Assembly: GCA_036378315.1 (NCBI GenBank)
Contig: DASUWU010000046.1
Location: 1-64,000, forward strand
DNA length: 64,000 nucleotides
Origin: CALAED01 sp036378315
Lineage (GTDB): Bacteria > Actinomycetota > Actinomycetes > Streptosporangiales > Streptosporangiaceae
Direction: 5' to 3'
Shown: positions 8,823-16,843 of the stretch, one piece after another
How positions within the stretch are numbered: position 1 is the first letter of the stretch
Layout of the letters: the number at the start of each line of letters is the position of its first letter
The notes under the pieces: generated by a model
What the model was told of the DNA's origin: nothing
Database searches by the model: none
Seen by the model: the letters and a program-made list of their open reading frames with translations, nothing else
Program-made: the position numbers and the translations under genes

Positions 8823-10157
8823 GTGGTGGGGACCCGTCTGACGGGAGACGAAACCGTCCTCTGGCAGGCCGCGGCACACGTTCTGGACGCGAACTGGACC
8901 GGCGCGGCCACCGTGCCGTCCCCGGTGCTCTACCCGCATCAGTGGAGCTGGGACTCCGCGTTCATCAGCATCGGGCTGGCACGGCACCGCCCCGAGCGGG
9001 CCGAGCGGGAGCTGCTGTCGCTGTTCAGCGGCCAGTGGGCGAACGGCCTGGTGCCGCACATCGTCTTCAACGACTCGGTGACGCGCCGCGCGTACTTCCC
9101 GGGCCCCGAGCTGTGGCGCAGCTCGAAGCACCAGGACGGGCCGCGCCCGCTGGAGACCTCGGCGCTGATCCATCCGCCGTTGCACGCGCTGGCGGTGCTG
9201 CGGCTGCACGCCGCCGCCCGCGCGGCGGGCGACGCCGCGGGGGAGCGCAGCAGGGCGTTCCTCCGCCGCATCTACCCCTGCCTGGTCGCCCAGCATCGCC
9301 ACCTCGCCCGTACCAGGGACATCGGCGGCGCCGGCCTGGTGTCGATCTGCCACCCGTGGGAGTCGGGCCTCGACAACAGCCCGGCGTGGGACCGCGCGCT
9401 GGCCGACCTGCAACTGCCCCCGGCCGAGTACGCCCCAGGCGCGGTGCGGCAGGGCTCGGCCGCGGGCGCCGACCACGACCGTTACGTCTGGCTGGTGACG
9501 ACCTACCGGGACGCCGGGTACCGCGACGAGCACCTCCGCGACGTCCACCCGTTCGTCGTGGAAGACCCGCTGGTCAACGCCACGTACCTCGCATCGACGC
9601 ATGCCCTCGCCGAACTGGCGACGATCGTCGGCGCCGACCCGGTGCCGCACCGCGAGCGCGCGCAGCGCGTCCACGAGGCGCTGTTGACCCGGCTCTGGGA
9701 CGAAGGCAGCGCCTGCTTCCGCGCCCGCGACGTGCGCGCCGACCGGCTCATCCCGGTCGCCACGGTCGCCGCCTTCGCCCCGCTGCTCGACCCCGACCTG
9801 CCCGAGTACGCGCTGCGCGGCCTGGTCGACCTGCTGCTGTCGGCGCGCTTCGCGGGAGCCGCCGGCTATCCGATGCCCACCTGCGACATCCAGTCCGCCG
9901 CCTTCGACCGGAGCGCATTTTGGCGCGGCTCGACGTGGGTCAGCACGAACTGGCTGTTGTGGTACGGCGCGATGCGCCACAACCTGACCGTCCTCGTCGA
10001 CCTGCTGTACGGGTCGACGCTCCGACTGGTCCGGCAGTCGGGCTTCAGGGAGTACTTCGACCCGTTCGACGGCACGGGGCGCGGCAGCCACGACTACAGT
10101 TGGTCGGCCGCTCTCGTGCTGGACCTCCTCGCCACCCGCCCCACCTCGCTACCGTGA
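8823..10157 (+). CDS. GH63-family glucosylglycerate hydrolase-like enzyme
   Basis: The protein matches the cytosolic GH63 group that includes mycobacterial glucosylglycerate hydrolase and mannosylglycerate hydrolases. These split the compatible solute into sugar and glycerate. The 444-residue length is close to the roughly 446 of the mycobacterial enzyme. It has YPHQWSWDSAFISIG and SGQWANGLVPHIVFN in the N-half. HPWESGLDNSPAWD carries an Asp near residue 183, and GFREYFDPFDGTG a Glu near residue 410; these fit the positions of the acid/base pair as I recall it for that family. There is no signal peptide. The start is GTG 8823 or 8826. A small gene follows 4 bases after the stop. Confidence 0.82.
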   Translation: MVGTRLTGDETVLWQAAAHVLDANWTGAATVPSPVLYPHQWSWDSAFISIGLARHRPERAERELLSLFSGQWANGLVPHIVFNDSVTRRAYFPGPELWRSSKHQDGPRPLETSALIHPPLHALAVLRLHAAARAAGDAAGERSRAFLRRIYPCLVAQHRHLARTRDIGGAGLVSICHPWESGLDNSPAWDRALADLQLPPAEYAPGAVRQGSAAGADHDRYVWLVTTYRDAGYRDEHLRDVHPFVVEDPLVNATYLASTHALAELATIVGADPVPHRERAQRVHEALLTRLWDEGSACFRARDVRADRLIPVATVAAFAPLLDPDLPEYALRGLVDLLLSARFAGAAGYPMPTCDIQSAAFDRSAFWRGSTWVSTNWLLWYGAMRHNLTVLVDLLYGSTLRLVRQSGFREYFDPFDGTGRGSHDYSWSAALVLDLLATRPTSLP

Positions 10158-10161
10158 ACCC

Positions 10162-10656
10162 ATGCGCTTTCGAGTCCACTCCCTGCCCAAGGCCGTGCGG
10201 GACGGGCTCGCGCTGGACCGTGGCGAACACGTCCTGGCCCATGCGGTGACCAGGGAGGGCGGGTACGTGGTGGCCACCGACCGCGCCCTGCACCTGCCCG
10301 CCTCCCCGGACGCCTCCCTCCGCCTTCCCTGGGAACGCGTCGAACAGGCCGCCTGGCAGAACGGGTGGCTGCACGTCCGCGAGAACGCCGGCGCCGCCGT
10401 CCACCATCTACGGCTCGCCGATCCAGGATCCATACCGGAAACCGTCCAGGAACGCGTGACCGCCACGATCGTCGTCAACCAGCCGGCAACGCTCCCCGGC
10501 GGCGGGCGCGTCCGCATCGTCGGTCGCCGCCCGGCGGGCGGCGACGCCGTTCGCTGGACCTTCGTCTTCGACGCCGGCCTCGACCCGGACGATCCGGAGC
10601 TGCGCGCCCAGGCCGGCGAGCTCCTCGCCGCCCTCCGCCGCCAAACCGGCCTCTAG
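10162..10656 (+). CDS. Conserved actinobacterial hypothetical protein (164 aa)
   Basis: I do not recognise a named family. The protein is soluble with no signal or membrane segment. Its alternating beta-strand pattern (VLAHAVTREGGYVVATDRALHLP, then LRLPWERVEQAAWQNGWLHV) is reminiscent of the PH-like fold of small actinobacterial proteins that begin with FRVHSLPKAVRDGL. The gene begins 4 bases after the GH63 stop, so the two are probably cotranscribed. That gives a weak hint of a shared role. Confidence 0.8.
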   Translation: MRFRVHSLPKAVRDGLALDRGEHVLAHAVTREGGYVVATDRALHLPASPDASLRLPWERVEQAAWQNGWLHVRENAGAAVHHLRLADPGSIPETVQERVTATIVVNQPATLPGGGRVRIVGRRPAGGDAVRWTFVFDAGLDPDDPELRAQAGELLAALRRQTGL

Positions 10657-10662
10657 CACAAA

Positions 10663-10720
10663 CCTGCCGTGATCAAGCAATGGCTCCCCGGGCGGAGAAC
10701 CACCGCGTGATCACGGCAGG
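10663..10720. terminator. 13-bp inverted repeat between convergent genes
   Basis: CCTGCCGTGATCA (10663-10675) is repeated in inverted order at 10708-10720 around a 32-base loop. It lies in the gap between two convergent genes and could stop transcription from both sides. There is no U-tract. Confidence 0.5.
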
Positions 10721-10758
10721 GGTCGATCAGGCCGGACCGGCGGGCGGCCCGGCGGTGG

Positions 10759-11049
10759 TCAGTTGGGCGAGGGCGTCGACTCGTTGGCGGAACGCCGCGA
10801 GCCGTCATCGTCGCCCGACCGGCGCAGCCCGGGGATCTTGTCCCCGACCGTCTCGTTGACCTTGCTGCGGGCGTTTCCGGCAAGCTCACCCGCCTGCGCG
10901 CGGATCAGCCCGGCGGTCTCCTGCACCGTCGGGTTCTCCGAGATCCAGCGGGATGCGCGTTTGATCTGCTCGTAACGCTCCCGCCCGGCCTTCGTGCCCA
11001 GGACGTAGCCCAGGGCAGCTCCTGCGATGAACGTGGCGCGATACTTCAA
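10759..11049 (-). CDS. YtxH-like small membrane-anchored protein
   Basis: The 96-residue protein begins MKYRATFIAGAALGYVLGTK, a short N-terminal membrane segment with the GYVLGTKAGRERYEQI signature of YtxH-like actinobacterial proteins. An amphipathic helical region and a charged Ser-rich tail follow. Homologues are general-stress or envelope-associated, but their exact role is unknown. The start is TTG at 11049 with a GGGGG run about 9 bases upstream. It is convergent with the preceding gene. Confidence 0.8.
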   Translation of the reverse strand: MKYRATFIAGAALGYVLGTKAGRERYEQIKRASRWISENPTVQETAGLIRAQAGELAGNARSKVNETVGDKIPGLRRSGDDDGSRRSANESTPSPN

Positions 11050-11191
11050 TGTGCACCCCCTGTGTGGTTGGGGCTAGCTATACCCAACCAGGGCATACCC
11101 AGTCACGGTGCGCCTGGTCGGCGCGGACCATCCCCATCATGCGCTAACCTAGAGCCCGCCGGTGCGAGGGTGGTGCCCTCCTGCACCGCGA

Positions 11192-11264
11192 TCCCGCGTA
11201 GCTCAATCGGCAGAGCGTCCGGCTGTTAACCGGCAGGTTACTGGTTCGAGTCCAGTCGCGGGAG
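11192..11264 (+). tRNA. tRNA-Asn (anticodon GTT)
   Basis: This is a 73-nt cloverleaf. The acceptor arm TCCCGCG pairs with CGCGGGA and the discriminator base is G. The D-arm has GCTCAATCGGCAGAGC, the anticodon loop is CTGTTAA giving GTT, and the T-arm is CTGGTTCGAGTCCAG. The CCA end is not encoded. Confidence 0.96.
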
Positions 11265-11320
11265 CCTTAGACGCGCTGCCGGAACTTGTGCCCGAACGGA
11301 TGCCGGCTACGCCCGGCCGG

Positions 11321-12058
11321 TCAGACGTCGATGCCGCCTCCGACGACGATGTTCTGCCCGGTGATATAGCTGGCACCGTCGGAGGCGAGGAAGGCGACGA
11401 GTTCGGCAACCTCGCGTGCGGTGCCGAATCTGCCAAAGGGAACCCTGGCGGACACCGACTCCATCGTCTTCGCGAGCGTCTCGGGGGAAGCTCCGGACTT
11501 CGACCAGATCGGCGTCTCGATGGCTCCGGGGCTCACGGCGTTGACCCGGATCCGGCGTGGTGCCAGTTCGGCGGCCAGCGAAGGCACCATCGCCAGGAGA
11601 GCTCCCCGGCTCCCTGCGGTGACGCTGCCGCCGGGCATGCCGCGGGTCACGCCGACCCCCACGGTGAAGACGATCGACGCGCCGTCGGCCAGCAGGGGAA
11701 GAGTCTTCTGCAAAGTGAAGAACTGCCCCTTCGTGTTGATGGCGAACAACTCGTCGTAGGCCGACTCGTCGACTGCCGGCACGGGCGCGCGACGGCTGAT
11801 CCCGGCATTGAGGAACAGGGTGGTGAGCTGACCGAACCGGGTCCTTGCCTCCTCGGCGACACGGTCGCTGTCGGTCAGGAAGCGTGAGTCGGCGCGCAGG
11901 ATGACGACGCTATCCGGAAGCTCATCGCGGGCGACGGCGAGCGTGTCCGGATTCCGGCCGGTGACCATCACCTGGAACCCGTGCTCGTGCAGGAGCCGGG
12001 CCGTGGCGAGGCCGATACCGCTCGTTCCGCCGGTGATGAGGGCTGCGGGTGCAGGCAT
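11321..12058 (-). CDS. SDR-family protein with altered catalytic residues
   Basis: This is a classical-size short-chain dehydrogenase (245 residues). The Rossmann motif TGGTSGIG (residues 9-16), FLNAGIS (Asn84-Ala85-Gly86) and VNAVSPGAIETPI are intact, so NAD(P) binding is expected. The active-site Tyr-x3-Lys is replaced by Thr147-x3-Arg151 (SVTAGSRGALL), and the usual Ser position reads FTVGVG (residues 131-136). It may therefore lack ordinary dehydrogenase activity. AAGGAG precedes the ATG at 12058. An upstream in-frame extension crosses the operator and is rejected. The gene is divergent from a TetR gene, which probably controls it. Confidence 0.88.
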   Translation of the reverse strand: MPAPAALITGGTSGIGLATARLLHEHGFQVMVTGRNPDTLAVARDELPDSVVILRADSRFLTDSDRVAEEARTRFGQLTTLFLNAGISRRAPVPAVDESAYDELFAINTKGQFFTLQKTLPLLADGASIVFTVGVGVTRGMPGGSVTAGSRGALLAMVPSLAAELAPRRIRVNAVSPGAIETPIWSKSGASPETLAKTMESVSARVPFGRFGTAREVAELVAFLASDGASYITGQNIVVGGGIDV

Positions 12059-12132
12059 GGGGAAGCTCCTTCGCGAGGCGCGTCGCCGCCGTGGATCGAG
12101 GTGCCGCGCGTGCCGTATGAGACCGGCATCAG

Positions 12133-12156
12133 TCAATCGGAGGGTCCTCCGATTGA
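12133..12156. promoter_or_regulatory. 24-bp perfect palindromic operator between SDR and tetR
   Basis: TCAATCGGAGG-GT-CCTCCGATTGA has two perfect 11-bp arms around 2 bases. It is placed between the divergent SDR and TetR starts, close to a TAGAGT -10-like box for tetR at 12180. This is the size and form of a TetR-dimer operator. Confidence 0.85.
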
Positions 12157-12194
12157 ACGCCACTGTAGCGATGCGGTTCTAGAGTGTGCAAACG

Positions 12195-12803
12195 ATGACT
12201 TCCACTGGCGGAGATCGGCCCCGTGCCCGGATCGCCGAGGCTCGTCGGAACCGGCAGAGCCTGATTGCCGCTGCTACGCGGGCGTTCGCGTCCGGGGGCG
12301 AACACGTCTCTCTGGAGGCGATCGCGAAGGACGCGGGAGTGGGCGTCGGTACCCTCTACCGGCACTTCCCGAAACGCGAGCTGCTGGTCGAGGCCGTCTA
12401 CGCGGACCAGGTGGAGCGGCTTGGCGCGAGCGCGCGCGAACTGCTCGCGCAGCACCCTCCGGCGGAGGCTTTCGGGTTGTGGATGGTGGTGTTCACCGAC
12501 TGGGCGGCCACCAAGCACGGGATGGTCGACGCGCTCCGCGCGCTGATTTCGTCCGGGCGGGTCGAGCCAGGCCGGATGCGGCAGCAACTGATCGAGATCG
12601 TGTCGCTGTTCCTTCACGCCGGGGTTGCTGCGGGAGACCTTCGCTCCGACGTCGCCGCGCCCGATGTGGCCGCGATACTCACCGGCGTCCTGGGCGTCGC
12701 CGGCGCGCCCGACCAGCGAGCTGAGGCGGTGCGCATGCTCAACATCGTCCTTGACGGCCTCCGACCGGGGGGTCCCGCGCATCCAGGTGACCAAGCACGC
12801 TGA
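12195..12803 (+). CDS. TetR-family repressor
   Basis: This is a DNA-binding repressor of about 202 residues. The N-terminal HTH reads RQSLIAAATRAFASGGEHVSLEAIAKDAGVGVGTLYRHFPKRE, ending in the YRHFP signature of TetR proteins. The C-terminal ligand domain resembles the SbtR/AcrR-like group (LRSDVAAPDVAAILTGV). Two starts are possible: ATG 12195, or GTG 12186 directly after a TAGAGT box. The message is probably leaderless or nearly so. It faces the SDR gene across the 24-bp palindrome, which it probably binds to control both genes. Confidence 0.9.
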   Translation: MTSTGGDRPRARIAEARRNRQSLIAAATRAFASGGEHVSLEAIAKDAGVGVGTLYRHFPKRELLVEAVYADQVERLGASARELLAQHPPAEAFGLWMVVFTDWAATKHGMVDALRALISSGRVEPGRMRQQLIEIVSLFLHAGVAAGDLRSDVAAPDVAAILTGVLGVAGAPDQRAEAVRMLNIVLDGLRPGGPAHPGDQAR

Positions 12804-13136
12804 TCAAAGCGAGAAAGGGCACCCCGTGGCGCCGTTCGCCATCCGCCGCTCAGGGGTGGCCCGCGACGCGTGACCCGCGGAAAGGCCCACAAGCCGACCC
12901 CGGCGATGTTTGACGTCGTCGGGGTGGGCAGTGCATGGGAGAGGGCTTGACAGGTGAATTGACGGGAGGCCTTGACAGGTGCGGTCGGTGGCCGGGTCCG
13001 GCGGGTTGCCGTCGCGGCCATGCCCTTCCGGTGCGCCGATGGCGCGACCTCTGATCGCAGAAAGCACTATTTGCTTACCTTGAGCTAATGGCGGGAGCGG
13101 CCAAGAGATGGATACACCGCGAAAGGAGACAAACCC
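12804..13136. other. 333-bp intergenic region with a spaced direct repeat
   Basis: No gene is supported here. CTTGACAGGTG occurs twice, at 12946-12956 and 12971-12981, exactly 25 bp apart and on the same strand. Each copy contains a perfect TTGACA. They could be alternative -35 elements or a two-site activator target for the secreted-protein gene, but no good -10 box follows at normal spacing. Confidence 0.5.
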
Positions 13137-13442
13137 ATGAACCCCCTCACTCCGATCACCATGGCGACGGTCGCGCTCGGCGGATTGCTGCTGGCTCCCC
13201 CGGCCACGGCCGCCGCGGCCGACACCCCGACCTATACCTGCCAGTCCCTCGGCGAGGACGGGCACGGCACGGTGATGGGCGTTCAGAACTGCCGGGCTTC
13301 CTCGGGTGCTGTCACAAACGGCACCTTTACCGGGACCTCTGTCATGCGCAGCGGTGATTACGGCTACTTCTTTACCTGCACGGCCGGCGGAGAGGCGAAT
13401 ATCCCCGACACGGTGACCGCCGACGGCTGCACCGGGCGGTAG
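13137..13442 (+). CDS. Small secreted four-cysteine protein
   Basis: The 101-residue protein has a classical signal peptide: a hydrophobic stretch MATVALGGLLLAPPATAAAA with likely cleavage after about residue 26-28. The mature part is short and Gly/Thr-rich with four cysteines (35, 52, 81, 98), enough for two disulfides. GAAAGGAG stands 8 bases before the ATG. I do not recognise the family. It could be a secreted inhibitor, an envelope protein or a small cell-surface factor. The base composition is a little lower in GC around its promoter than in the neighbouring genes. Confidence 0.75.
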   Translation: MNPLTPITMATVALGGLLLAPPATAAAADTPTYTCQSLGEDGHGTVMGVQNCRASSGAVTNGTFTGTSVMRSGDYGYFFTCTAGGEANIPDTVTADGCTGR

Positions 13443-13462
13443 CACCCGGCCAATGAACCTTC

Positions 13463-13485
13463 CTACGTAGCATGGATCTACGTAG
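13463..13485. repeat. Paired CTACGTAG palindromes
   Basis: CTACGTAG occurs at 13463-13470 and 13478-13485, 7 bases apart. Each copy is itself a palindrome, so the pair can form one hairpin or act as two protein sites. It lies just after the secreted-protein gene and before the terminator. Confidence 0.5.
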
Positions 13486-13503
13486 TTAAATTCTACCAAG
13501 ATT

Positions 13504-13521
13504 GGCCGCCTAACGGCGGCC
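13504..13521. terminator. Terminator between convergent genes
   Basis: GGCCGCC-TAAC-GGCGGCC forms a 7-bp GC stem followed by TTCT. It separates the secreted-protein gene from the leftward ABC operon and probably works in the plus direction. Confidence 0.7.
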
Positions 13522-13542
13522 TTCTCCTGGACTAGGCCGGGA

Positions 13543-15153
13543 CTACGCCCGCGGGACGTCCCGGCGGCGGAAGGTGATGAACCCGGCCAGTACGAGCGCG
13601 ATGGCGACGATGGCCAGTGCGGCAAGGGGACCGGGATCGGCCGTGCCGAGCGGAGGGTTCCCGACGTGCGTCGTGGGAGCGATGTCGAGCACCCACTGCG
13701 CGAGCTTCAGGCCGGGGCCGAGGAAGGCGATGAAGGTCGCCACCGCGTACGCCACCCAGGCGAACCCGAAGCCGCGCGGCCACAGGCCGAACAACGCCAG
13801 CGCGAGACCGGCGAACACCAGCTCCTCCGGCAGGTAGTCCAAGCCGGCCCTCATGATCGCGGCGAACTCGTGGGTGTTCCCGACCGACCACGCGGTCGAA
13901 ATCGCGAGGACCAACGACGAGCCGACGACGACGAGCACCAGCCCCGCCGCGACGACCGTGCCGTGAGCCGCCAGCCAGCGGGCCCGGGAGAGCGTGCCGG
14001 CGAGCCGGGCTTCCAAGCGGCCCTCGGCCTCCTCGGCGCGGAGGGTGCCGATCGCCTGGATGACGTACCCGGCGCCGATGACCGCCAGGTAGAGCTGGGT
14101 CGCGGCGACGAAGCCGTGCAGCGGGCGGCCGCCCTCGATGCCCATGGCCTGGGCCAGCGCGGGGTTGCCGGCCAACGCGTCGAGAAGCTGTTGGGCCAGC
14201 GCGCCCATCATTCCGGTGAGCAGGATCCCGCCGGCCAGCCAGCCCGCGGTCGCCGGACCGTGGATCCAGGCCGCGAAGCCGATCGGCCGTCGCCGCTGCC
14301 GGGTCGCTCGTGCCGGACCGGCGCCGCCACGCAGCAGGGCGCTGCCGACGTCGCGGCGGGCTGCCAGCCACACCGCCGCGCCGCAGGAGGCGAGGCCGGC
14401 GGCGACCGGGACGGCGAGCACCCACCACCGCTGGTCCCCGAACGGGGCGGTCTTCTCCGTCCACCCCAGCGGAGACAGCCAGGTCAACCAGATCTTGGCC
14501 GTGTCGCCGACGCCGCGCAGGACGTAGGCAGCGGCCAGCACGATCAGGCTCCACGTGTAGACCCCGCGGGCATGGAGCACAAGTTGCGCCAGCAGGGCCG
14601 CGAGCCCGGCGAACGTGAAGGCCAGCGCGCCGAGCGCCGCGCTGTAGAGGACCGCTCCGTACACCGGGACTCCCGAGAGCGCCAGCCCGGCGGCGAACAG
14701 GATGGACGTGACGAGTATCGCCGCGGTCGCGACGGCGAAGGCCGCCAGAGCCGGCTGGTGCCGGGCGATCCGGCCGCCGAGGAGCGTCTCGAGCCGGCCA
14801 GACTCCTCCTCCCGTCGCGTCGAGCCGGCGACCAGTCCGATGCCCAGCAGCGGAAGCAGGAACGAGGCCAGGAACCCGAACTCGTCCTGGATGACCCCAC
14901 CCAGGCTGTCGATGCCCTCGACATGGCCGTTGATCGCGGCCAGCGCGCTACCGGAGGTGACCGCCTCGGCATAGGTGTGGATCTTGGCCGGGGTGTCGTA
15001 GATGCCGGCGACGGCGGCGGCCGTCCCGACCATGCTCACGGCGAGGGCGATCACCCAGACGAGGATGCCGCGGCGGCGCGTGCGCCAGACGATCCCGACC
15101 ATGGTGGCCAGGTCGCGCCGGCGGGGGCTCGCCGCACGGTGGCCGGCGCTCAT
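13543..15153 (-). CDS. ABC exporter permease, tetronasin/polyketide-resistance type
   Basis: This is a 536-residue polytopic membrane protein with two homologous halves, each of about six membrane segments. Such double-length permeases work with a single type of ATPase in tetronasin-type antibiotic exporters. Recognisable parts are the N-terminal VWRTRRRGILVWVIALAVSMVG, the repeated ESGRLETLLGGRIARHQ and EAEGRLEARLAGTLSRARW loops (one per half), and the tail FITFRRRDV. Its ATG overlaps the ATPase stop (ATGA). A longer open frame to 15828 is not coding. The substrate is unknown. Confidence 0.88.
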   Translation of the reverse strand: MSAGHRAASPRRRDLATMVGIVWRTRRRGILVWVIALAVSMVGTAAAVAGIYDTPAKIHTYAEAVTSGSALAAINGHVEGIDSLGGVIQDEFGFLASFLLPLLGIGLVAGSTRREEESGRLETLLGGRIARHQPALAAFAVATAAILVTSILFAAGLALSGVPVYGAVLYSAALGALAFTFAGLAALLAQLVLHARGVYTWSLIVLAAAYVLRGVGDTAKIWLTWLSPLGWTEKTAPFGDQRWWVLAVPVAAGLASCGAAVWLAARRDVGSALLRGGAGPARATRQRRRPIGFAAWIHGPATAGWLAGGILLTGMMGALAQQLLDALAGNPALAQAMGIEGGRPLHGFVAATQLYLAVIGAGYVIQAIGTLRAEEAEGRLEARLAGTLSRARWLAAHGTVVAAGLVLVVVGSSLVLAISTAWSVGNTHEFAAIMRAGLDYLPEELVFAGLALALFGLWPRGFGFAWVAYAVATFIAFLGPGLKLAQWVLDIAPTTHVGNPPLGTADPGPLAALAIVAIALVLAGFITFRRRDVPRA

Positions 15154-16100
15154 CGCGCGGTCCCGGCAAACGTTTCGCCGGTCTCCCGGGCGTCGAGCGG
15201 CTCCCCGTAGTTGCTCAGGAACAACGCGTCGAGGCTCGGTGGGGTGACGGTCAGGGTGTGGATCCGCGCGGCGTGCAGGCTGCCGATCACCGCGTCGAGA
15301 TGATCCGGGTCGATCGTGAACCTGGTGTCGACGTGCCCGTCCAGCCGTTCGTGGACACAGTCGGCCACGCCCTCGGCGCCGGCCAGTCCTTCGGGTTCGT
15401 CGACGGTGACCGCGTGTACCGACGTCCGGGTGTGGCGGCGCAGGTCGGCGAGGGTGCCGGTGGTGACGGTGCGGCCGCGGCGGATGATGCTGACCCGGTC
15501 GGCCAGCGCCTCGACCTCGCCGAGGATGTGGCTGGAGAGCAGCACTGTGACGCCGTCCTCCCGCCGCTCGCGTACGCACTGCTGGAATGCCTGCTCCATC
15601 AACGGGTCGAGTCCGGCGGTGGGTTCGTCGAGGATGAGCAGATCCGCATCCGCGGCCAACGCCGCCACGAGGGCGACCTTCTGGCGGTTGCCTTTGGAGT
15701 AGTCCCTGATCCGCTTCGTCGGATCGAGATCGAACCGTTCGATCAGCTGTTCTCGCCGCTTCTCGTCGACCCCGCCGTGCGTCGCGCCGATCACGTCGAG
15801 GCACTGGCCGCCGGTCAGGCCGGGCCACAGCGCGACGTCCCCGGCGACGTAGGCCAGGCGCCGGTGCAACTCGGCGGCCTCGCGCCAGGGATCGGCGCCG
15901 AACAGCCGGACGTGGCCGCCGGTGGCCCGGATGAGCCCGAGCAGGATGCGGATGGTGGTGGACTTGCCCGCCCCGTTGGGGCCGAGGAAGCCATGGACCT
16001 CACCCGGACGCACGGTGAGGTCCAGGCCGTCGAGGGCGCGAACCTTCCCGAACGCCTTGGTGAGGTCCTGGATATGGATGACATCGGTCGGGTGGTTCAC
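15150..16100 (-). CDS. ABC exporter ATPase (DrrA-like)
   Basis: This is the cytoplasmic ATPase of the exporter encoded with the next gene. The 316-residue protein has Walker A GPNGAGKSTT and Walker B LLILDEPTAGLDP. Its signature is the divergent YSKGNRQKVAL, in which Lys-Gly-Asn replaces Gly-Gly-Gln, as is common in tetronasin/bcrA-type ATPases. The switch His is in LLSSHIL. The C-terminal 100 residues form a DrrA-like extension. The GTG start overlaps the tetR stop, and the stop overlaps the permease start, giving a tightly coupled three-gene operon. Confidence 0.93.
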   Translation of the reverse strand: MNHPTDVIHIQDLTKAFGKVRALDGLDLTVRPGEVHGFLGPNGAGKSTTIRILLGLIRATGGHVRLFGADPWREAAELHRRLAYVAGDVALWPGLTGGQCLDVIGATHGGVDEKRREQLIERFDLDPTKRIRDYSKGNRQKVALVAALAADADLLILDEPTAGLDPLMEQAFQQCVRERREDGVTVLLSSHILGEVEALADRVSIIRRGRTVTTGTLADLRRHTRTSVHAVTVDEPEGLAGAEGVADCVHERLDGHVDTRFTIDPDHLDAVIGSLHAARIHTLTVTPPSLDALFLSNYGEPLDARETGETFAGTAR

Positions 16101-16735
16101 GAGGGATCCTCCTCGGGCGCGGCCACGAACGCGCCCTTCGTGTAGACGTCGGTGACCTCTTTGGTCCAGCGGGTGATGCCCTCCGCCGTGAGCGGGTCGA
16201 CGCCGATCGCGGCGGCGATCTGGTTCCGCAGCAAGACCAGCGCCAGGTCGTTGACCAGGAGGAACGCCGCACGAACCGCCGGGTCCTCACCCGGCCGGAC
16301 GGCGCCCATCTCGGCCATGGAGTCGAGCAGTTGGCGAGTCAGTGCGTACCAGCGACCGAACAGCGCGGCGCCCGCCGGGTCGTTGACGAGCAACAGGCGG
16401 CGCAGGTACGCGGGCAACGGGGAGCCGTGCGGGAAGGCACGCGCGAACATCTCGGCGATGGACGCCCAGTTGTCCCCGGTCAGCGCCTCGGCGAGCTCCT
16501 GCCCGTCCATCGCGAAGAGCGAGTCGAAGGCCTGCGCGGCATAGCCGTCCACCGCGGCCCGCAAGCCCTCCTTGCTGCCGAAGTGGTGCACCACGAGCGC
16601 GGGTGACACCCCCGCCGCAGCGGCGATCTCCCGCACCGTGACGGCATCGTGCCCGCGCTCGGCGAACAGGCGAAGCGCGGCGTTGCGGATGTTGGCCTTG
16701 GCCGTGAGGTCCCCCTCATCAGCGACTGAACTCAT
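16097..16735 (-). CDS. TetR-family regulator of the ABC operon
   Basis: This is a 212-residue repressor and the first gene of the tetR-ATPase-permease operon. The HTH is in NIRNAALRLFAERGHDAVTVREIAAAAGVSPALVVHHFGSKE. The C-terminal region (LVNDLALVLLRNQIAAAIGVDPLT) matches TetR proteins that accompany antibiotic exporters. ATG 16735 sits within a palindrome that is probably its own operator, and a TAATGT -10-like box lies 7 bases upstream, so the message is likely leaderless. Being cotranscribed with an exporter, it probably senses the exported compound. Confidence 0.9.
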   Translation of the reverse strand: MSSVADEGDLTAKANIRNAALRLFAERGHDAVTVREIAAAAGVSPALVVHHFGSKEGLRAAVDGYAAQAFDSLFAMDGQELAEALTGDNWASIAEMFARAFPHGSPLPAYLRRLLLVNDPAGAALFGRWYALTRQLLDSMAEMGAVRPGEDPAVRAAFLLVNDLALVLLRNQIAAAIGVDPLTAEGITRWTKEVTDVYTKGAFVAAPEEDPS

Positions 16736-16742
16736 GTTCAGT
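16725..16742. promoter_or_regulatory. Autoregulatory TetR operator over the start codon
   Basis: ACTGAAC-TCAT-GTTCAGT is a perfect 7+4+7 palindrome covering the tetR start codon. A further CTGAAC half-site lies at about 16757. A bound dimer would block transcription initiation at the adjacent TAATGT box. Confidence 0.8.
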
Positions 16743-16843
16743 ACATTAAACACCTGAACAGCGCGATGCAAGAGACCTGGTCACACCCCATCGTCCGAGT
16801 GCTGACAGGCCTGGCGTCGTGGCGTGCCGGGAATGACCGCCGG

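Noticed and set aside
13666..15210. Plus-strand frame of 514 codons over the ABC permease
   Set aside because: It has no recognisable motif and the permease with membrane segments is on the other strand.
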